From Sinorhizobium garamanticum (lineage in GTDB: Bacteria > Pseudomonadota > Alphaproteobacteria > Rhizobiales > Rhizobiaceae): a stretch of DNA of 64,000 nucleotides. The translations under genes were made by a program, and so were the position numbers. The notes below the pieces were generated by a model, which searched no databases, was not told where the DNA came from, and worked only from the letters and a program-made list of their open reading frames with translations. Shown piece by piece: positions 36,803-47,598 of this stretch; within the stretch, counting starts at the first letter, position 1, and each line of letters opens with the position of its first letter. The stretch is from positions 1,423,501-1,487,500 of the forward strand of contig NZ_CP120373.1 in the NCBI RefSeq assembly GCF_029892065.1, in the 5' to 3' direction.

Positions 36803-37540
36803 ATGGCTGATCTGAGAAACTACCAAACCCGAATGTCGCCCGCCGGCGCTCAGGCGGGTGCCGTGATCGATGAAGGCCTTCGCGCTTACATGCTGAAGGT
36901 CTACAACCTGATGGCTCTCGGGCTGGCGATAACAGGTGTAGCAGCTTATGGCACCTATGCGCTTGCCGCCTCCAATCCGGCATTCGCCCAGCTCATCTAC
37001 GTTTCGCCCCTGAAGTGGGTCGTGATGCTGGCGCCGCTGGCGCTGGTGTTCTTCATGAGCTTCCGCATCAATTCGATGAGCGTCTCCGCAGCGCAGACGA
37101 CGTTCTGGATCTACGCCGCCTTGATGGGGCTCTCGCTGTCCTCGATCTTCCTGGTCTTCACCGGCCAGAGCATCGTGCAGACGTTCTTCGTCACGGCCGC
37201 CTCCTTCGGCGCCCTGTCGCTCTACGGCTACACGACGAAAAAGGATCTGTCGGGCTTCGGCACGTTCCTGATCATGGGCCTCTTCGGCCTGATCATCGCG
37301 TCGATCGTCAACATCTTCCTGGCGTCTTCGGCGTTCGCCTTCGCGATCTCGGTCATCGGCGTGCTGGTCTTCGCCGGCCTTACCGCCTACGACACGCAGA
37401 AGATCAAGGAAATGTACTTCGAGGCCGATGACGTCGCGGTTGCTGGCCGCAAGGCCATCATGGGCGCGCTGACGCTCTATCTCGACTTCATCAACCTGTT
37501 CATGTTCCTGCTGCAGTTCCTGGGCAACAGGAACGAGTAG
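36803..37540 (+). CDS. Bax inhibitor-1 (BI-1/YccA) family membrane protein
   Basis: This protein of about 245 residues has seven hydrophobic segments and the UPF0005 signature: VGV-like AGLTAYDTQKIKEMY near the end, with the conserved Asp pair region, and LYLDFINLFMFLLQFLG at the C-terminus. Family members are pH-sensitive calcium leak channels or bind FtsH. The start ATG 36803 has GAGGAAACA just before it; the longer frame from 36533 overlaps the permease gene and is not used. A strong terminator follows. Confidence 0.93.
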   Translation: MADLRNYQTRMSPAGAQAGAVIDEGLRAYMLKVYNLMALGLAITGVAAYGTYALAASNPAFAQLIYVSPLKWVVMLAPLALVFFMSFRINSMSVSAAQTTFWIYAALMGLSLSSIFLVFTGQSIVQTFFVTAASFGALSLYGYTTKKDLSGFGTFLIMGLFGLIIASIVNIFLASSAFAFAISVIGVLVFAGLTAYDTQKIKEMYFEADDVAVAGRKAIMGALTLYLDFINLFMFLLQFLGNRNE

Positions 37541-37560
37541 TCAGACGCGCATTCACGGAA

Positions 37561-37585
37561 AAGGCGGCTTCGGCCGCCTTTTTTG
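37561..37585 (+). terminator. Intrinsic terminator of the BI-1 gene
   Basis: A stem AAGGCGGC / GCCGCCTT with a TTCG tetraloop is followed by a T run, about 20 bases after the stop. Confidence 0.9.
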
Positions 37586-37591
37586 TTGCCA

Positions 37592-37690
37592 CAGCGTCGG
37601 CGTCTCTTCGGGCGCAAAGGTCGCTGTAAGACCTTTGAATCGCTACGGGAATTGATGCCAAGTCGACTCCGATTCAAAGAAGCCTAAGTA
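37592..37690 (-). repeat. Degenerate family A repeat, copy A8
   Basis: Reverse-orientation and diverged: GGCGTCTCTTCGGGCGCAAA and GGTCGCTGTAAGACC are recognisable, as is CGACTCCGATTCAAAG. Confidence 0.6.
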
Positions 37691-37757
37691 GAACGGCCTT
37701 GATCGCCCCTTCCGATCCATGCGATTTGATCGGGATAAGCCAACATCACGAAGTCCA

Positions 37758-38318
37758 ATGCCTGTCACTATACGCGACGCCGTCGCTGCCGATCTTCCAG
37801 CAATTACCGAAATCTATCGCGAGTCCGTTTTAAACGGCGTGGCGACCTACGAGATAACGCCGCCTTCCGAGGCGGAGATGGCAATGCGGTTTTCGACGAT
37901 AACCGGCAACGGCTATCCCTACATCGTGGCACAAGAGAACCACGGCAGAGCGATCATCGGCTACGCCTATGCTTCCGCGTTCCGCACGCGAACGGCCTAT
38001 CGGTTCCTGGTGGAGGATTCCATCTACCTCGCGCCGGAGGCCCGAGGCAAAGGCGTCGGCAGGGCCTTGCTCGCGGAGCTGATCAAGCGATGCACCGCGC
38101 TTGGCTTCCGCCAGATGGTGGCGGTGATCGGCGGCGCGCACCCGTCATCAATCGCGCTGCATCGCGCGCTCGGCTTCGAGCATCAGGGGTTGATGAAGGC
38201 GACCGGTTTCAAGCACGGCCGCTGGCTCGACACGGCGATCATGCAGCTCGCGCTCGGAGACGGAACGGCCACAGACCCGGTCGAAGGCGTCTACCCCGAT
38301 ACCCTCTACCGAAGCTGA
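37758..38318 (+). CDS. GNAT N-acetyltransferase, phosphinothricin acetyltransferase-like
   Basis: This protein of about 186 residues begins MPVTIRDAVAADLPAITEIY. The acetyl-CoA motif LAPEARGKGVGRALLAELI (R/Q-G-x-G-x-G/A) is followed by GFRQMVAVIGG and LHRALGFEHQGLMKATGFKH. This pattern is shared by PAT/Bar and YncA acetyltransferases, which acylate phosphinothricin, methionine sulfoximine or similar amino acids. The native substrate is unknown. ATG 37758 fits the family; the frame open to 37719 is an extension. Confidence 0.88.
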   Translation: MPVTIRDAVAADLPAITEIYRESVLNGVATYEITPPSEAEMAMRFSTITGNGYPYIVAQENHGRAIIGYAYASAFRTRTAYRFLVEDSIYLAPEARGKGVGRALLAELIKRCTALGFRQMVAVIGGAHPSSIALHRALGFEHQGLMKATGFKHGRWLDTAIMQLALGDGTATDPVEGVYPDTLYRS

Positions 38319-38323
38319 GTCAC

Positions 38324-38418
38324 TGCATTTTCTTAAATTGTACTCGATTGAAACATGCAGCAATTCAAAGTGCTGCAGCGTCCTTTACGCGTTTGGATAA
38401 GACGCGCGTCGCTGTAGG
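38324..38418 (+). repeat. Family A palindromic repeat, copy A9
   Basis: GCATTTTCTTAAATTGTACT starts the left arm, and CAGCAATTCAAAGTGCTGC and GCGCGTCGCTGTAG follow. It begins six bases after the GNAT stop. Confidence 0.78.
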
Positions 38419-38437
38419 TCCTCTTGGAGTGGTGGCT

Positions 38438-38541
38438 TGCCCCTCGCCCCTCTTTCCGTTCGCACGGAGAGCGGACTGAAGGCGCGGCATCACCCTTCGC
38501 CCGCCTGCGGGGAGACGGTGCCGGCAGGCGGATGAGGGGCA
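38438..38541 (-). repeat. GC-rich palindromic repeat (family E), second copy
   Basis: The right half (GTGCCGGCAGGCGGATGAGG) is the reverse complement of 1063-1086. CCCCTCGCCCC at the left end pairs with GGGGC at the right end. It lies between convergent genes. Confidence 0.6.
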
Positions 38542-38561
38542 ATTCCAACGGAAATATCGCG

Positions 38562-38963
38562 TTAGGTCTCGACGAGTTTCAGGACCTTGTCGAACACCTT
38601 GAGCACCAGGGCAAGCTCATGGCCACGCTTCAATATCGTGCCATGGGCGTTGAGCACGCTATAGGCACCCTGCTTTGCCGCAAGCTTCGGGTTTTTCTCG
38701 ATCCGGTAGAGCGGCGTTTCCCCCGATCGCTTGAACACGGAGAATACGGCTCGATCCTTCGTGTGGTCGATCGCATAGTCGCGCCATTCGCCTTCGCCGA
38801 CCATGCGGCCATAGACCCGCAAAATCTGGTCCAGCTCGCGGCGATGAAATGTAACGGGAGGGGGATTCCTGGCGCTCTTGTATTCGTGAAAGTCGACCAC
38901 TTGCGATGTGGTCTGGCCCTGGCGACGCGTCTCGCCTTCCGGTAAATCCGGTTGATCAGTCAT
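38562..38963 (-). CDS. DUF2794 domain-containing protein
   Basis: This 133-residue soluble protein matches the alphaproteobacterial DUF2794 family: VTFHRRELDQILRVYGRMVG, WRDYAIDH, RAVFSVFKR and YRIEKNPKLA are the conserved stretches. The N-terminal 30 residues are polar and probably disordered. The function is unknown; no catalytic motif is visible. It is monocistronic, leftward. Confidence 0.88.
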   Translation of the reverse strand: MTDQPDLPEGETRRQGQTTSQVVDFHEYKSARNPPPVTFHRRELDQILRVYGRMVGEGEWRDYAIDHTKDRAVFSVFKRSGETPLYRIEKNPKLAAKQGAYSVLNAHGTILKRGHELALVLKVFDKVLKLVET

Positions 38964-39294
38964 CAGTATTTCGGCCTTCTGATGTGACAGGACTACGACA
39001 GTGTGCCTGACAGGAGCGGAAAAGCAAGTCGGAAGCCGGTGAACAATGCCCGCAATTCTTTCCGTTGCCGCAATTCAGTCAAATCGCCGCCCCAATTCAC
39101 GGCAAGACTTCCACCGCTGCCGGACAGAGTCGTTGCCACCGTATGTCCGGACAGGTCGTCATGCTGCGGGAGATTACGAACGCAGACATGACCGGTTCGG
39201 TCCGGTAACTTCGAACCCTCAGCCCCAGCCCCTCGATGCTGCCGGGCCGAACCACCCCCGACTCAGAAAATCCCCTGTGTCAGAAATCACCGGG
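38964..39294. other. Intergenic region upstream of the DUF2794 gene
   Basis: This 331 bp contains no supported gene. A rightward frame from 39046 continues antisense through the DUF1223 gene and is rejected. No repeat of families A-E and no clear promoter consensus was recognised. Confidence 0.5.
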
Positions 39295-40068
39295 TCAAAG
39301 CTTGCCCTGCGGGCCGGCAAGAACGGCTGCCGCTCCGACGATGGCCCCCGGCGTTTCCGCGTCCTTCATCGATTGCAGCAGGACGGCGCAGCCACTGTTG
39401 CCATTTCCCTCGATCAGGACGGAGGCGGGCAAGGTGAATTCGGCCGGCTTGCCATCCCATATGCCGATCGTCTGTATGTCGCGCACGGCGTGCCAGTAGG
39501 CGATCTGCTTGCCGCTGTTTTCGCCTTTCTCGACATCGACGACCTTGGCCCGTTCGAAATAGACGACGACGACATTTGCCTTGCCCTCTCCAGCCCCGAC
39601 CTTGATCGAGATTCCATCGTCGCCAATCGCCGCGTGGACCGGAACAGCCAGTCCCCGGCCCTCCGCGTTCATCGCGTCCAGCCGGCTCCTGATCGCCTGC
39701 AGATTGGCGCCGTTGAGATGATCGCGACCGTTGAGGACAGCCTGGGGCGTATAGACGCCGTTGCGGCCGAGCATGCGGGCATAGGCATATTGCCGTTCGG
39801 TATTTTCCTTGGAAGCGAGCGTGTCTGCCCAGCCGAGATAGTTCCAGTAGTCGACGTGATAGGCGAGCGCGACGACGTCACCCTCATCGACGAGCTTCTT
39901 GAGCGCAGCATCCGCCGGCGGACAGGAGGAGCAACCTTGGCTGGTGAAGAGCTCGACCACGCCTTTGATTGTCTTCCCGTCGTCCGCCGCAACCGCTCCG
40001 CAGCCTGCTCCCAGAATCGCTATCGTCAGGGCGAGACGCCGGATGGTTGTCTTATAGGCGAATGTCAT
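39295..40068 (-). CDS. DUF1223 thioredoxin-fold protein, secreted
   Basis: This 257-residue protein has a signal sequence (LALTIAILGAGCGAVA|ADD) and a thioredoxin-like domain: VVELFTSQGCSSCPPADAAL carries a C-x-x-C (CSSC). YHVDYWNYLGWADTLAS and RQYAYARMLG...YTPQAVLNG are DUF1223 signatures. A Cys in the signal region (GAGCG) resembles a lipobox, so a lipoprotein is possible. A periplasmic redox role is likely but unproven. Confidence 0.88.
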   Translation of the reverse strand: MTFAYKTTIRRLALTIAILGAGCGAVAADDGKTIKGVVELFTSQGCSSCPPADAALKKLVDEGDVVALAYHVDYWNYLGWADTLASKENTERQYAYARMLGRNGVYTPQAVLNGRDHLNGANLQAIRSRLDAMNAEGRGLAVPVHAAIGDDGISIKVGAGEGKANVVVVYFERAKVVDVEKGENSGKQIAYWHAVRDIQTIGIWDGKPAEFTLPASVLIEGNGNSGCAVLLQSMKDAETPGAIVGAAAVLAGPQGKL

Positions 40069-40184
40069 GGCGTCACTTTATGATAGGCAGGCTCGAATGC
40101 TGGAATTCATACATACGACGGGCGTTCTTCAACGGAAAGTCACGTTGGAGTGAGTATTTCGCCGCTTACCGGTACGGGGACGTG

Positions 40185-40215
40185 AAAAAGCCGGGGCACC
40201 TTCGATGCCCCGGCT
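40185..40215 (-). terminator. Intrinsic terminator of acnA
   Basis: On the minus strand the ten-base stem AGCCGGGGCA / TGCCCCGGCT is followed by T residues (A40185-40189 on plus), about 25 bases after the acnA stop. Confidence 0.88.
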
Positions 40216-40240
40216 CGCAAGCGGTCTATGGTCAGCAGGC

Positions 40241-42931
<2,691 letters not shown>

Positions 42932-43199
42932 TGGATAATACCCCGTTCCGTCTGATCGCCAAAAACTGACGTACGAACGCCCGAGCGCAGGAAGCGCGAA
43001 TTGGGATGCGGGTGCGGCCATTTCCGCTGTCCGTACGTGGAATGTCATTCCATGTTCGGCGCTTGGATGAAATTCACGCCGACCGCTGGCGTGTTGGCCG
43101 CGTTATAGATAATTTCTCCCGATGGTACCAGACCAACCAAGGTTCAATCGGAACTTTTTTTGCTGTGCGGCAACGAGCGTCAAGGGAAGCTGAAATTAC

Positions 43200-43823
43200 A
43201 TGCGCCTGCTGGCTGAAGGTTTGAGTGCGAGGCGCGGCGAGGACCTGATTTTTAACGATATTTCCTTCGCGCTCGGCGCCGGTGAGGCCCTTGTGGTGAC
43301 CGGGCCGAATGGCGCCGGCAAGTCGACCCTGCTCCGGGTTCTGGCGGGCCTGTTGCGGGCCGAATCGGGCAGGCTCAGAATCGAGGGAGGGCCGGCGGAA
43401 TTCGCTCATCCCTACGAGCTCAGCCATTATCTCGGCCATCGCAACGCAATGAAGCAGGAGCTGACCGTCCGGGAAAATCTTTCCTTCTGGCAGCGCTTCA
43501 TGGGCGATTCGCCCGGAGGCTCCGGCATCGACGTCAACGCCGCCGCCGAAGCCGTCGGGCTTGCCGGCATCACGCACCTGCCATTCGGCTATCTTTCTGC
43601 CGGCCAGCAGCGGCGGATGGCCATGGCCAAGCTTCTCGTCGCCTACCGGCCGATCTGGTTGCTCGACGAGCCGACCGCCGCGCTCGATGCGGGGGCGGAC
43701 AGGCTGTTCGCCGCGCTCGTGACGGCTCATCTTGAACGTGGCGGGATCATCATTGCCGCGACCCATCAGCCTTTGGGGCTCGGGTCGACGCAGAGCTTGC
43801 AGATGAAGGGTTTCACGCATTGA
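43200..43823 (+). CDS. ccmA: Cytochrome c biogenesis ATP-binding export protein CcmA
   Basis: This 207-residue ABC ATPase of the haem-handling complex CcmABCD releases holo-CcmE. It has Walker A GPNGAGKST, signature LSAGQQRRMAMAKLL and Walker B WLLDEPTAALD. HPYELSHYLGHRNAMKQELT is a CcmA-specific stretch. It is the first gene of a rightward System I cytochrome c maturation cluster and overlaps ccmB by four bases. In S. meliloti these genes are also called cycVWZ/Y. Confidence 0.95.
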   Translation: MRLLAEGLSARRGEDLIFNDISFALGAGEALVVTGPNGAGKSTLLRVLAGLLRAESGRLRIEGGPAEFAHPYELSHYLGHRNAMKQELTVRENLSFWQRFMGDSPGGSGIDVNAAAEAVGLAGITHLPFGYLSAGQQRRMAMAKLLVAYRPIWLLDEPTAALDAGADRLFAALVTAHLERGGIIIAATHQPLGLGSTQSLQMKGFTH

Positions 43824-44479
43824 TCGCCCTCTTCTTCCGCGACCTCAAACTCTCCGTGCGTGCCGGTGGCGGCACCATGATCGGCGTGCTGTTCTACATG
43901 ACGGTCGTTGCCGTCGTCCCTTTCGGGGTCGGGCCGGACCTCAATCTCCTGTCGCGCATCGGCCCGGCGATGCTTTGGATCGGCGCGCTGCTGGCCTCGC
44001 TGCTCGGCCTCGATCGTCTTTTCCAGGCGGAGCGCGAGGACGGCTCACTCGATCTCCTGCTGATGCAGGAAACACCGCTGCTCATGACAGTGTTCGTCAA
44101 GTGTGCGGCCCATTGGGCCGCGACGGGCCTGCCGCTTGTCATCGCCTCGCCGCTGCTCGGCCTTTTCATGAATATGAACGAGCTGGCGATCGGCGCTACC
44201 ATGCTCACGCTTCTCGCCGGAACGCCCGCGATCACCTTCATCGGCGCGGTCGGTGCGGCGGTCGCGGTCGCCTTACCGCGCGGCGGCCTGCTCGTCTCGA
44301 TCCTTGTTCTGCCGCTTGCCGTCCCCGTGCTGATCTTCGGCGTCAGCGCGGTTTATGCGGCGATCGAGGATCCCGCCCCGTTTCTGCCGCCTTTCATGAT
44401 ATTGATGGCGATAACCCTGTTCTTCGCGGTGATCGGTCCGGTCGCGGCAGCCGCCGCGCTCAGGCATTCGGCCGATTGA
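43820..44479 (+). CDS. ccmB: Haem exporter protein CcmB
   Basis: This 219-residue inner-membrane protein has six hydrophobic segments. Family stretches are FFRDLKLSVRAGGG at the N-terminus and LDRLFQAEREDGSLDLLL after TM2. It pairs with CcmA and CcmC in the release of haem-loaded CcmE. The start overlaps the ccmA stop by four bases. A family A repeat separates it from ccmC. Confidence 0.95.
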   Translation: MIALFFRDLKLSVRAGGGTMIGVLFYMTVVAVVPFGVGPDLNLLSRIGPAMLWIGALLASLLGLDRLFQAEREDGSLDLLLMQETPLLMTVFVKCAAHWAATGLPLVIASPLLGLFMNMNELAIGATMLTLLAGTPAITFIGAVGAAVAVALPRGGLLVSILVLPLAVPVLIFGVSAVYAAIEDPAPFLPPFMILMAITLFFAVIGPVAAAAALRHSAD

Positions 44480-44518
44480 GAAGTGCGACATGCGTTGACG
44501 CGATCGTGATTGACCACT

Positions 44519-44618
44519 GCATAATTCCTTAGATCGAATTCGATCCAAGGCTAAAATTAGCAGCAATTCAAAGTGCTACAGCGACCTTTGCGCGTCTAAA
44601 GGACGCGCGGCGCTGCAG
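44519..44618 (+). repeat. Family A palindromic repeat, copy A10, inside the ccm cluster
   Basis: A full copy (GCATAATTCCTTAGATCG to GCGGCGCTGCAG) in the 179 bp gap between ccmB and ccmC. Confidence 0.8.
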
Positions 44619-44658
44619 CTCAATTGCGGAAGGGATGCTTCCGCGTTAAAGAGCCGTT

Positions 44659-45429
44659 ATGAGCGAAAACAGCCTCGCTATCCGCAAATTCAGCGATCTC
44701 GCCAATCCGACCCGGTTTCTGGCGCTGGCGGACCGTGTCCTGCCCTGGTTCGCCGTCGCCACCGCCCTGTTCTTCGCCGCCGGCCTTTGGCTTTCCTTCA
44801 CCACCGAAGGCGATTACCAGCAGGGCGAGACGGTGCGCATCATGTATGTGCATGTGCCGGCCGCCTGGCTGTCGATGATGTGCTACACGGTGATGGCGAT
44901 CTCCGCGCTCGGCACGCTCGTCTGGCGCCATCCGCTCGCCGATGTTTCCTCCAAGGCGGCCGCGCCCATCGGCGCCTGCTTCACCTTTCTCGCGCTCGTC
45001 ACCGGTTCGCTCTGGGGCAAGCCGATGTGGGGCGCCTGGTGGGTCTGGGATGCGCGGCTCACCTCGGTCTTCGTGCTCTTCCTCATGTATCTCGGGCTGA
45101 TCGCGCTCAATCGCGCCATGGACGATCCCGCCCGCTCAGCCCGCGTCTCCGCCGTTCTCGTGCTGGTCGGCTTCGTCAACATTCCGATCATCAAGTTCTC
45201 GGTCGAATGGTGGAACACGCTGCATCAGCCGGCGAGTGTTTTGCGCCTCGACGGGCCGACGATCGATCCCGAGTTCTTGTGGCCGCTTGTCATTATGGCG
45301 GTTGCCTTCACGCTGCTGTTCTTCACGCTGCACATTGCCGCGATGCGCAACGAGATCTGGCGCCGCCGGGTCACGTCGCTGCGCCGTCAGGCTGTTCGCA
45401 ACGCCGGCCGGGAGGCGCAGACACTATGA
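44659..45429 (+). CDS. ccmC: Haem exporter protein CcmC
   Basis: This 256-residue membrane protein has six hydrophobic segments and the tryptophan-rich haem-binding motif WGAWWVWDARLTS. Flanking histidines are in YVHVPAAW and WWNTLHQPAS. It attaches haem to CcmE. It overlaps ccmD by four bases (ATGA). Confidence 0.96.
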   Translation: MSENSLAIRKFSDLANPTRFLALADRVLPWFAVATALFFAAGLWLSFTTEGDYQQGETVRIMYVHVPAAWLSMMCYTVMAISALGTLVWRHPLADVSSKAAAPIGACFTFLALVTGSLWGKPMWGAWWVWDARLTSVFVLFLMYLGLIALNRAMDDPARSARVSAVLVLVGFVNIPIIKFSVEWWNTLHQPASVLRLDGPTIDPEFLWPLVIMAVAFTLLFFTLHIAAMRNEIWRRRVTSLRRQAVRNAGREAQTL

Positions 45430-45602
45430 TGAGCCACGCCGCCTATGTCTTTGCCAGCTATGCCGTCGCCGCCGCTACGGTGGCGGGACTCGTGTTCTGG
45501 GTCATCGGCGATGGCCGCGCCCGCCAGCGTGAGTTGAAGGAGCTCGAGGCGGCCGGCATTCGACGCCGCTCGGCGGAGGCTTCTGGCGGGGCCGCCCGAT
45601 GA
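45426..45602 (+). CDS. ccmD: Haem exporter protein CcmD
   Basis: This 58-residue single-span membrane protein begins MMSHAAYVFASYAVAAATVA. One transmembrane helix (about residues 6-28) is followed by a charged tail (RARQRELKELEAAG), the standard CcmD form. It holds CcmE with the CcmABC complex. It starts within the ccmC stop (ATGA) or three bases later at 45429, and overlaps ccmG by four bases. Confidence 0.93.
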   Translation: MMSHAAYVFASYAVAAATVAGLVFWVIGDGRARQRELKELEAAGIRRRSAEASGGAAR

Positions 45603-46207
45603 GCAGCACACACGCGCCCCAGCCGGACGAGCGCAAGCCCGGCGCCTTGCGTTTCCTGTTTGCAGCACTGCCGCTCATCATCTTCGCGGCACTGGCACTG
45701 ATCTTCTGGAGCCAGCTGAATTCCGGCAAGGACGTCAGCGAAATCCCTTCGGCGCTGATCGGCACGAAAGCGCCGAAGCTCGACCTGCCGCCGCTTGAAG
45801 GCGCGACGCTTGCGGGCCAGCCGATGCCGGCGCTCAACGATGCGGCAATCAAGGGCAGGCTGACGCTTGTCAATATCTGGGCCTCCTGGTGCGTGCCCTG
45901 CCGGCAGGAGCACCCGATCATCCTGCAGCTCTCCAAGGATCCGCGGCTTCTGGTGGTCGGCATCAACTACAAGGACCAGAACGAAAACGCGCTGCGTTTC
46001 CTCGGTGAGCTCGGCAATCCGTTCTCGGCGATCGGCGTCGATCCGCGCGGCAAGGCCGCGATCGACTGGGGCGTCTACGGCATCCCGGAATCCTATCTCG
46101 TCGGCGCCGATGGCACGATCCTCTACAAGCGTGTCGGTCCGTTCGACGAACGCGGCCTCAAGGAAGGGCTGATGCCGGCGATCGAGAAGGCGCTCGCGGG
46201 CTCGTGA
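45599..46207 (+). CDS. ccmG: Thiol:disulfide interchange protein CcmG/DsbE
   Basis: This 202-residue membrane-anchored thioredoxin keeps apocytochrome c haem-binding cysteines reduced. It has an N-terminal anchor (LRFLFAALPLIIFAALALIF, about residues 17-37). The active site is WASWCVPCRQEHP, and GVYGIPESYLVGADG carries the cis-proline. It is the last gene of the ccmABCDG cluster; ccmE, F and H are not in the window. It is convergent with the DUF2585 gene, only four bases away. Confidence 0.96.
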   Translation: MSSTHAPQPDERKPGALRFLFAALPLIIFAALALIFWSQLNSGKDVSEIPSALIGTKAPKLDLPPLEGATLAGQPMPALNDAAIKGRLTLVNIWASWCVPCRQEHPIILQLSKDPRLLVVGINYKDQNENALRFLGELGNPFSAIGVDPRGKAAIDWGVYGIPESYLVGADGTILYKRVGPFDERGLKEGLMPAIEKALAGS

Positions 46208-46211
46208 GCCG

Positions 46212-46805
46212 CTAAAGCCCCGCCTGCCATGCCTTCACCGCATCGAGCGGCCAGACGAGCATAAGCACATTCAAGGTCAGATTGTCGCGCACCGTCCAGG
46301 CGGTGAAGAGTTCCAGCACGATTGCGATTGCGACCGTCACGGCCATCGGCAGCCGTGATGCGAGCAGGAATCCCGAAGCCATGGCGAGCGTGTCCATGGT
46401 GGAGTTCAGGATGCTGTCGCCGAAATAGTCGAGCGAGATCGTTGCCGAGCGGTAGCGGTTGATTACCATCGGCGTGTTTTCGGCAATTTCCCAGGCGGAT
46501 TCGATCACGGTCGCGAGCAGCAGGCGCGCACTCAAGGGCTTGCCGCGCAGGAGCAGATGACCGAGACCGTAGAAGAGGAAGCCGTGAATGATGTGGGACG
46601 GCGTGTACCAGTCGGTGATGTGCTGCGAGTTGCCGCTGGACTTGACCACGCCCTCCCAGAGCTTGACGTAGCCGCATTCGCAGATCCACAGCCGGCCCAT
46701 CAAATACTGCGTCAATATCTGGATCGCCACCACACCAAGGCAGGCGATCAGCCAGAACCAGGCCCAGCGTTGTCTGTTGTCGTCGGTCCCGGCCGCGATT
46801 GTCAC
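46212..46805 (-). CDS. DUF2585 (UPF0314) family membrane protein
   Basis: This protein of about 197 residues has four to five hydrophobic segments. Conserved stretches include [49 protein letters not shown] and [10 protein letters not shown]. The function is unknown. The start GTG at 46805 overlaps the stop of the upstream ispZ-like gene (GTGA), indicating coupling; the frame back to 46892 runs inside that gene and is not used. Confidence 0.88.
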   Translation of the reverse strand: MTIAAGTDDNRQRWAWFWLIACLGVVAIQILTQYLMGRLWICECGYVKLWEGVVKSSGNSQHITDWYTPSHIIHGFLFYGLGHLLLRGKPLSARLLLATVIESAWEIAENTPMVINRYRSATISLDYFGDSILNSTMDTLAMASGFLLASRLPMAVTVAIAIVLELFTAWTVRDNLTLNVLMLVWPLDAVKAWQAGL

Positions 46806-47434
46806 TCGGCGCTTTCCTGTTCGAGCGAATGCTTCATGATCAACGGCATCTGGGCCAAAGTGAACAGAATGGTTATCGGCATCGTTCCCCACACCTTGAA
46901 GGCCACCCAGAAATCGGTTGAGAAGGTACGCCAGACGATCTCGTTCAGTACGGCGAGGAACAGGAAGAACAGACCCCAGCGGATCGTGAGCTTGCGCCAG
47001 CCATCCTCATCCAGCTTGAAGGCGGAATGGAAGACGTAGCCGAGCAGGGACTTGCCGAACAGCAGACCGCCGAGCAGGATCGCGCCGAAGAGCGCGTTGA
47101 CGATCGTCGGCTTCATCTTGATGAAAGTATCGTTCTGCAGCCAGAGCGTCAGCGCGCCGAAAACGAAAACCACGATCCCGGAAACGAGCGGCATCATCGG
47201 TAGCGTCCGGGTCAGCATCCAGGAAGCAACAAGCGCAATCGCCGTCGCCGCCATGAAGAGCCCGGTGGCGATGAAGATCGGTCCGCCGAGTTCCGAAAGG
47301 GCGGGGAACTGCCGCGCCAGCCAGTCGCCGCGCGAATTGGCGAAGAAGAAGACCATGAGTGGTCCGAGCTCCAGCACGAGCTTCAGGAGCGGGCTCACCT
47401 CTGTCCGCGGTTTGGCGGCTTCGATTGTCGACAT
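46802..47434 (-). CDS. ispZ: Inner membrane septation protein A family (YciB/IspZ)
   Basis: This protein of about 210 residues has five to six hydrophobic segments. [39 protein letters not shown] and [20 protein letters not shown] are family signatures. E. coli YciB and Brucella IspZ act in envelope synthesis and septation. ATG 47434 has AGGA seven bases upstream; an ATG at 47455 gives seven more residues. It lies downstream of ftsY, as commonly seen in rhizobia, after a family A fragment. Confidence 0.92.
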   Translation of the reverse strand: MSTIEAAKPRTEVSPLLKLVLELGPLMVFFFANSRGDWLARQFPALSELGGPIFIATGLFMAATAIALVASWMLTRTLPMMPLVSGIVVFVFGALTLWLQNDTFIKMKPTIVNALFGAILLGGLLFGKSLLGYVFHSAFKLDEDGWRKLTIRWGLFFLFLAVLNEIVWRTFSTDFWVAFKVWGTMPITILFTLAQMPLIMKHSLEQESAE

Positions 47435-47465
47435 ATGCGGGTCCTGTTCTTGCATATCGCGCCTT

Positions 47466-47525
47466 CTACCGCGCCGCGCGTCTTACGAGACACGCAAAGG
47501 TCGCTGTAGCACTGAGTTGCTGCTC
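47466..47525 (-). repeat. Partial family A repeat, copy A11
   Basis: GCCGCGCGTCTTACGAGACA and GCAAAGGTCGCTGTAGCACT mark the reverse-orientation hairpin half. It lies between ftsY and the ispZ-like gene. Confidence 0.72.
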
Positions 47526-47598
47526 ATAACACCAGCATTGCGGCAAAACCATATCAATGCGTCGTCCAAACGATCCTAGGCTTGGTCGGCTCTCGCCA

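Noticed and set aside
39046..40083. A 345-codon plus-strand frame
   Set aside because: Most of it is antisense to the DUF1223 gene, which has a clear signal sequence and CSSC motif; the part outside has no coding features.
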